Shown: piece after piece, positions 52,401 to 55,400 of the stretch
How the letters are laid out: each line of letters starts with the position of its first letter
Numbering within the stretch: the first letter of the stretch is position 1
Source of the DNA: Siphonodentalium dalli
Lineage: Eukaryota > Mollusca > Scaphopoda > Gadilida > Siphonodentaliidae
Direction: 5' to 3'
DNA length: 64,000 nucleotides
Assembly (NCBI GenBank): GCA_032622095.1
Contig: CP136061.1
Location: forward strand, 94,921,345 to 94,985,344
Notes under the pieces: generated by a model
What the model was told of the DNA's origin: nothing
Database searches by the model: none
What the model saw: only the letters and a program-made list of their open reading frames with translations
Translations under genes and position numbers: made by a program

Positions 52401-55400
52401 TTGACCACATTGTGATAGTTACAGTTATGCCCTGTGCCAATGCATTCTCTTATATATGCGAGTCGACCATAGGTCGCCTCGCATATATAAGAGAATGCAT
52501 TGGCCTAAAAAAAATATAATTTTTAATGTGTTAAGCCAATGCATTCTCTTATATATGCGAGGCGACCCATGGTCGACTCGCATATATAAGAGAATGCATT
52601 GGCACAGGGCCCTTCTGTTGGGTAAAGGGTTAATGAGAACCAGTCAGAACAGTGTGTTAGTTGAGACGTAACCAGACAGAAAAAACCATATGGCAATGTC
52701 CCATCATGTCTGCTTCAGAAAACGGCAATAATAATTGTCAATTGGGTAGCCCTGAGAAGCATTCTTTTCCTGCCAAATGGTTCACTAGTGATCAGCATTT
52801 GCGGGCAAATCAAATTATCTTCATCTATTTCTCCCTGTTGGTTTTATTTAGTGGCAGATATAGGCATTTTGCCATTTAATATTAAAATTAAAGTTTCTGT
52901 GTACACAGCAAGGTTATTTTCAGACTTACACCCTTCTATACTAAATAGTCATTGACAAGTAGTTACCTAAGGAAATGTTCAGATAATACGTTAGCTTGTT
53001 TTGATTGAAATTACTACTTATCTGAACATTTCCCAGCAATGAAGATGAATCATTCTGCTCGTATCATCCCGTTTTCTGTCGTTGTCTGCTTTCATTGCCT
53101 GAACACCCCTCCAAATGAATAATAGACCATTCCAATGTATATTTTTATAATTGAATGGGAGAATCCATTTAGTAAAGAAAAGGGTTAAATTATTTTCTTT
53201 TGAGGCCTAGAACAATCATGAATTACTGGGGGGTGTGTGTGCTCCCCTTAATGTGCTGCTAGTGCCTCTCTGTTGAAACATGTAAGTACTAGAAATTAGA
53301 CCAAGTCTTACCTCTCTGTTGTTTTTTGCACTTTGACTCAAGTTCATAATTAGTTGTCCGCAGTTCAAGCAGCTGCAGCTGAAATAATAGAATGGAAATT
53401 TAACAGGAAATGTCATAATAAAACAAGAGCATCATAATGGTGGCACAATACATCCATTGGCTTGTCTCAAATTGCACTTCACAGAGGACCAGGGCAGAAT
53501 CCAGAGATAATTTTGGGACACCTGTTTCCAGCAGAGGATACATTTATCCCCATATAACTTGATAAGGCTTCTACACCAAACTGATACAGATAAATATACA
53601 AGTATTATAAATATAACATAATATTTCTGATTTCAAGATTCAACATGCAAATGAAGGCTGTATTGCAACTGCAGATTTTTTATTGTTGAATTGCCTTGGA
53701 AATTTCAGGTTGGCTTAATACTGTTCACTAGCTTCTCGAGTTTGGGCGCCCATACCTGTAACAGGTACATGTATCAAAACAGCCCTGGAAATTTTCCTGC
53801 AGAGGACTTCTGCAATATTCTTCTTCGTAAGATCAGTCATTCAAATAATGGTTAAAAAAAATCAGCAAAAGTGCCGGGCGGACAAAATCTTGACAAATTG
53901 GCAAACTAAGGGTCATAAATCAGGCAAAAATATGGGCTAAACCTGATCTTCACACTACTACACTTGTGTCCGGAATAGAAGAACTGACCAGAATAGTACA
54001 AGGTGGACAAATGGGCAAATTTCAATAATGTACAGATCGGAATAGAAGTAAAGTAATGCCCTATGTAATCGACTCCTTAACCACAGCAGAATTATGGGTA
54101 TTAACTTTTCAGGATTTAGTCGGAAATATGGCTTGTTGCCATTCATCGGAAAGCTCTCGGGAGAGCTTTCCGATGAATGGCAAACAGCCACATTTCTGAC
54201 TAAATCCTGAAAAGTTACCCATTATTCTGCTGTGGTTAAGGAGTCGATTACTTAGGGCATTACTGTACAGGGTGTTTTTTTTAATTTCAAACCCCAAACG
54301 ATGTTATTATGCATACCATCATCTGATTGGCTGAAGACCACCAACTGTTATTTATCACTAAAACGGATAAGTCGATTTTTCGTTTGAAAAAAATGCAATT
54401 ACATAACCACATTTCACATATGCCAATTAAGTGGTGTCGATCCTTCGGTTGACGTAATTGCACACAAGCAGGAAGTTATCTATTCAGTTACCTATTGCAC
54501 ATTCTTTAAAGCATATTTGCAATCAAACTCCAGGTAGGGTTATCTCCCATCGCTCCGCTGAGATACGGAGCTGGAAAAAAATTGCAGACACTAGGCCCAA
54601 ACAAATACTTTCCTATCTCAAGGTACTCACCACCCACTTACTTGAAAAAGATATATATTTTATTTGAAATGGCCATTCCTACATCATGATTCATCTAGTT
54701 ATGCGAAAGAGTTAAAATTTATAGTTAGTAGAGCCAGTTTCTGCACAACCGATGTCCGTTTATTCACACCCTAACCGCTATTATTCGGATTATCACCGGT
54801 TGGCTATTCGTGAACGAACTATTTATAGATTGGGTCGTTTTCTCCTAAAATGCTGAGGTATCCCCGCCAATTAGATCTGAATGAATATTCGAGCAACTAA
54901 CAGCCATTTTCTGGTAAGTGGGGAAAGATAGATACAAATCTGAATCAGCCTTCATAATTGGCTACGGCAATCAGCATTGCCGAAGCATTTTGCTGAAGCA
55001 GATTGCCGAAGCCAAACAATCTGAATTAAGAGGGCTGTCTGAATACACCAGCGTTTCAAGAAAAAAATACGGAATATTATTATATAAATTCAGAATGGGC
55101 GAATGTGTGTGGCATAAAAATTTGTACTGTGAAATTTCGTTCAAATCATCTGCCAACGACAATCCAGATCACAAATTTTTTACTTGCCCAACTAGTATTT
55201 CTATAGTATATTGATTTAATATTAATAATTAATATATTTAACAAACAGTGATTCCTATGGACTGTGGTTTTAACTGATTTTATCCTATAGCAAACAACAA
55301 AAACCAACAAAAATCAAATACAAATCCTGATGGCGTTTCAAATTTAAATCAATGTGACTCATTAACATCTTTAACATCTATGATTAACACCGAAAAAGTC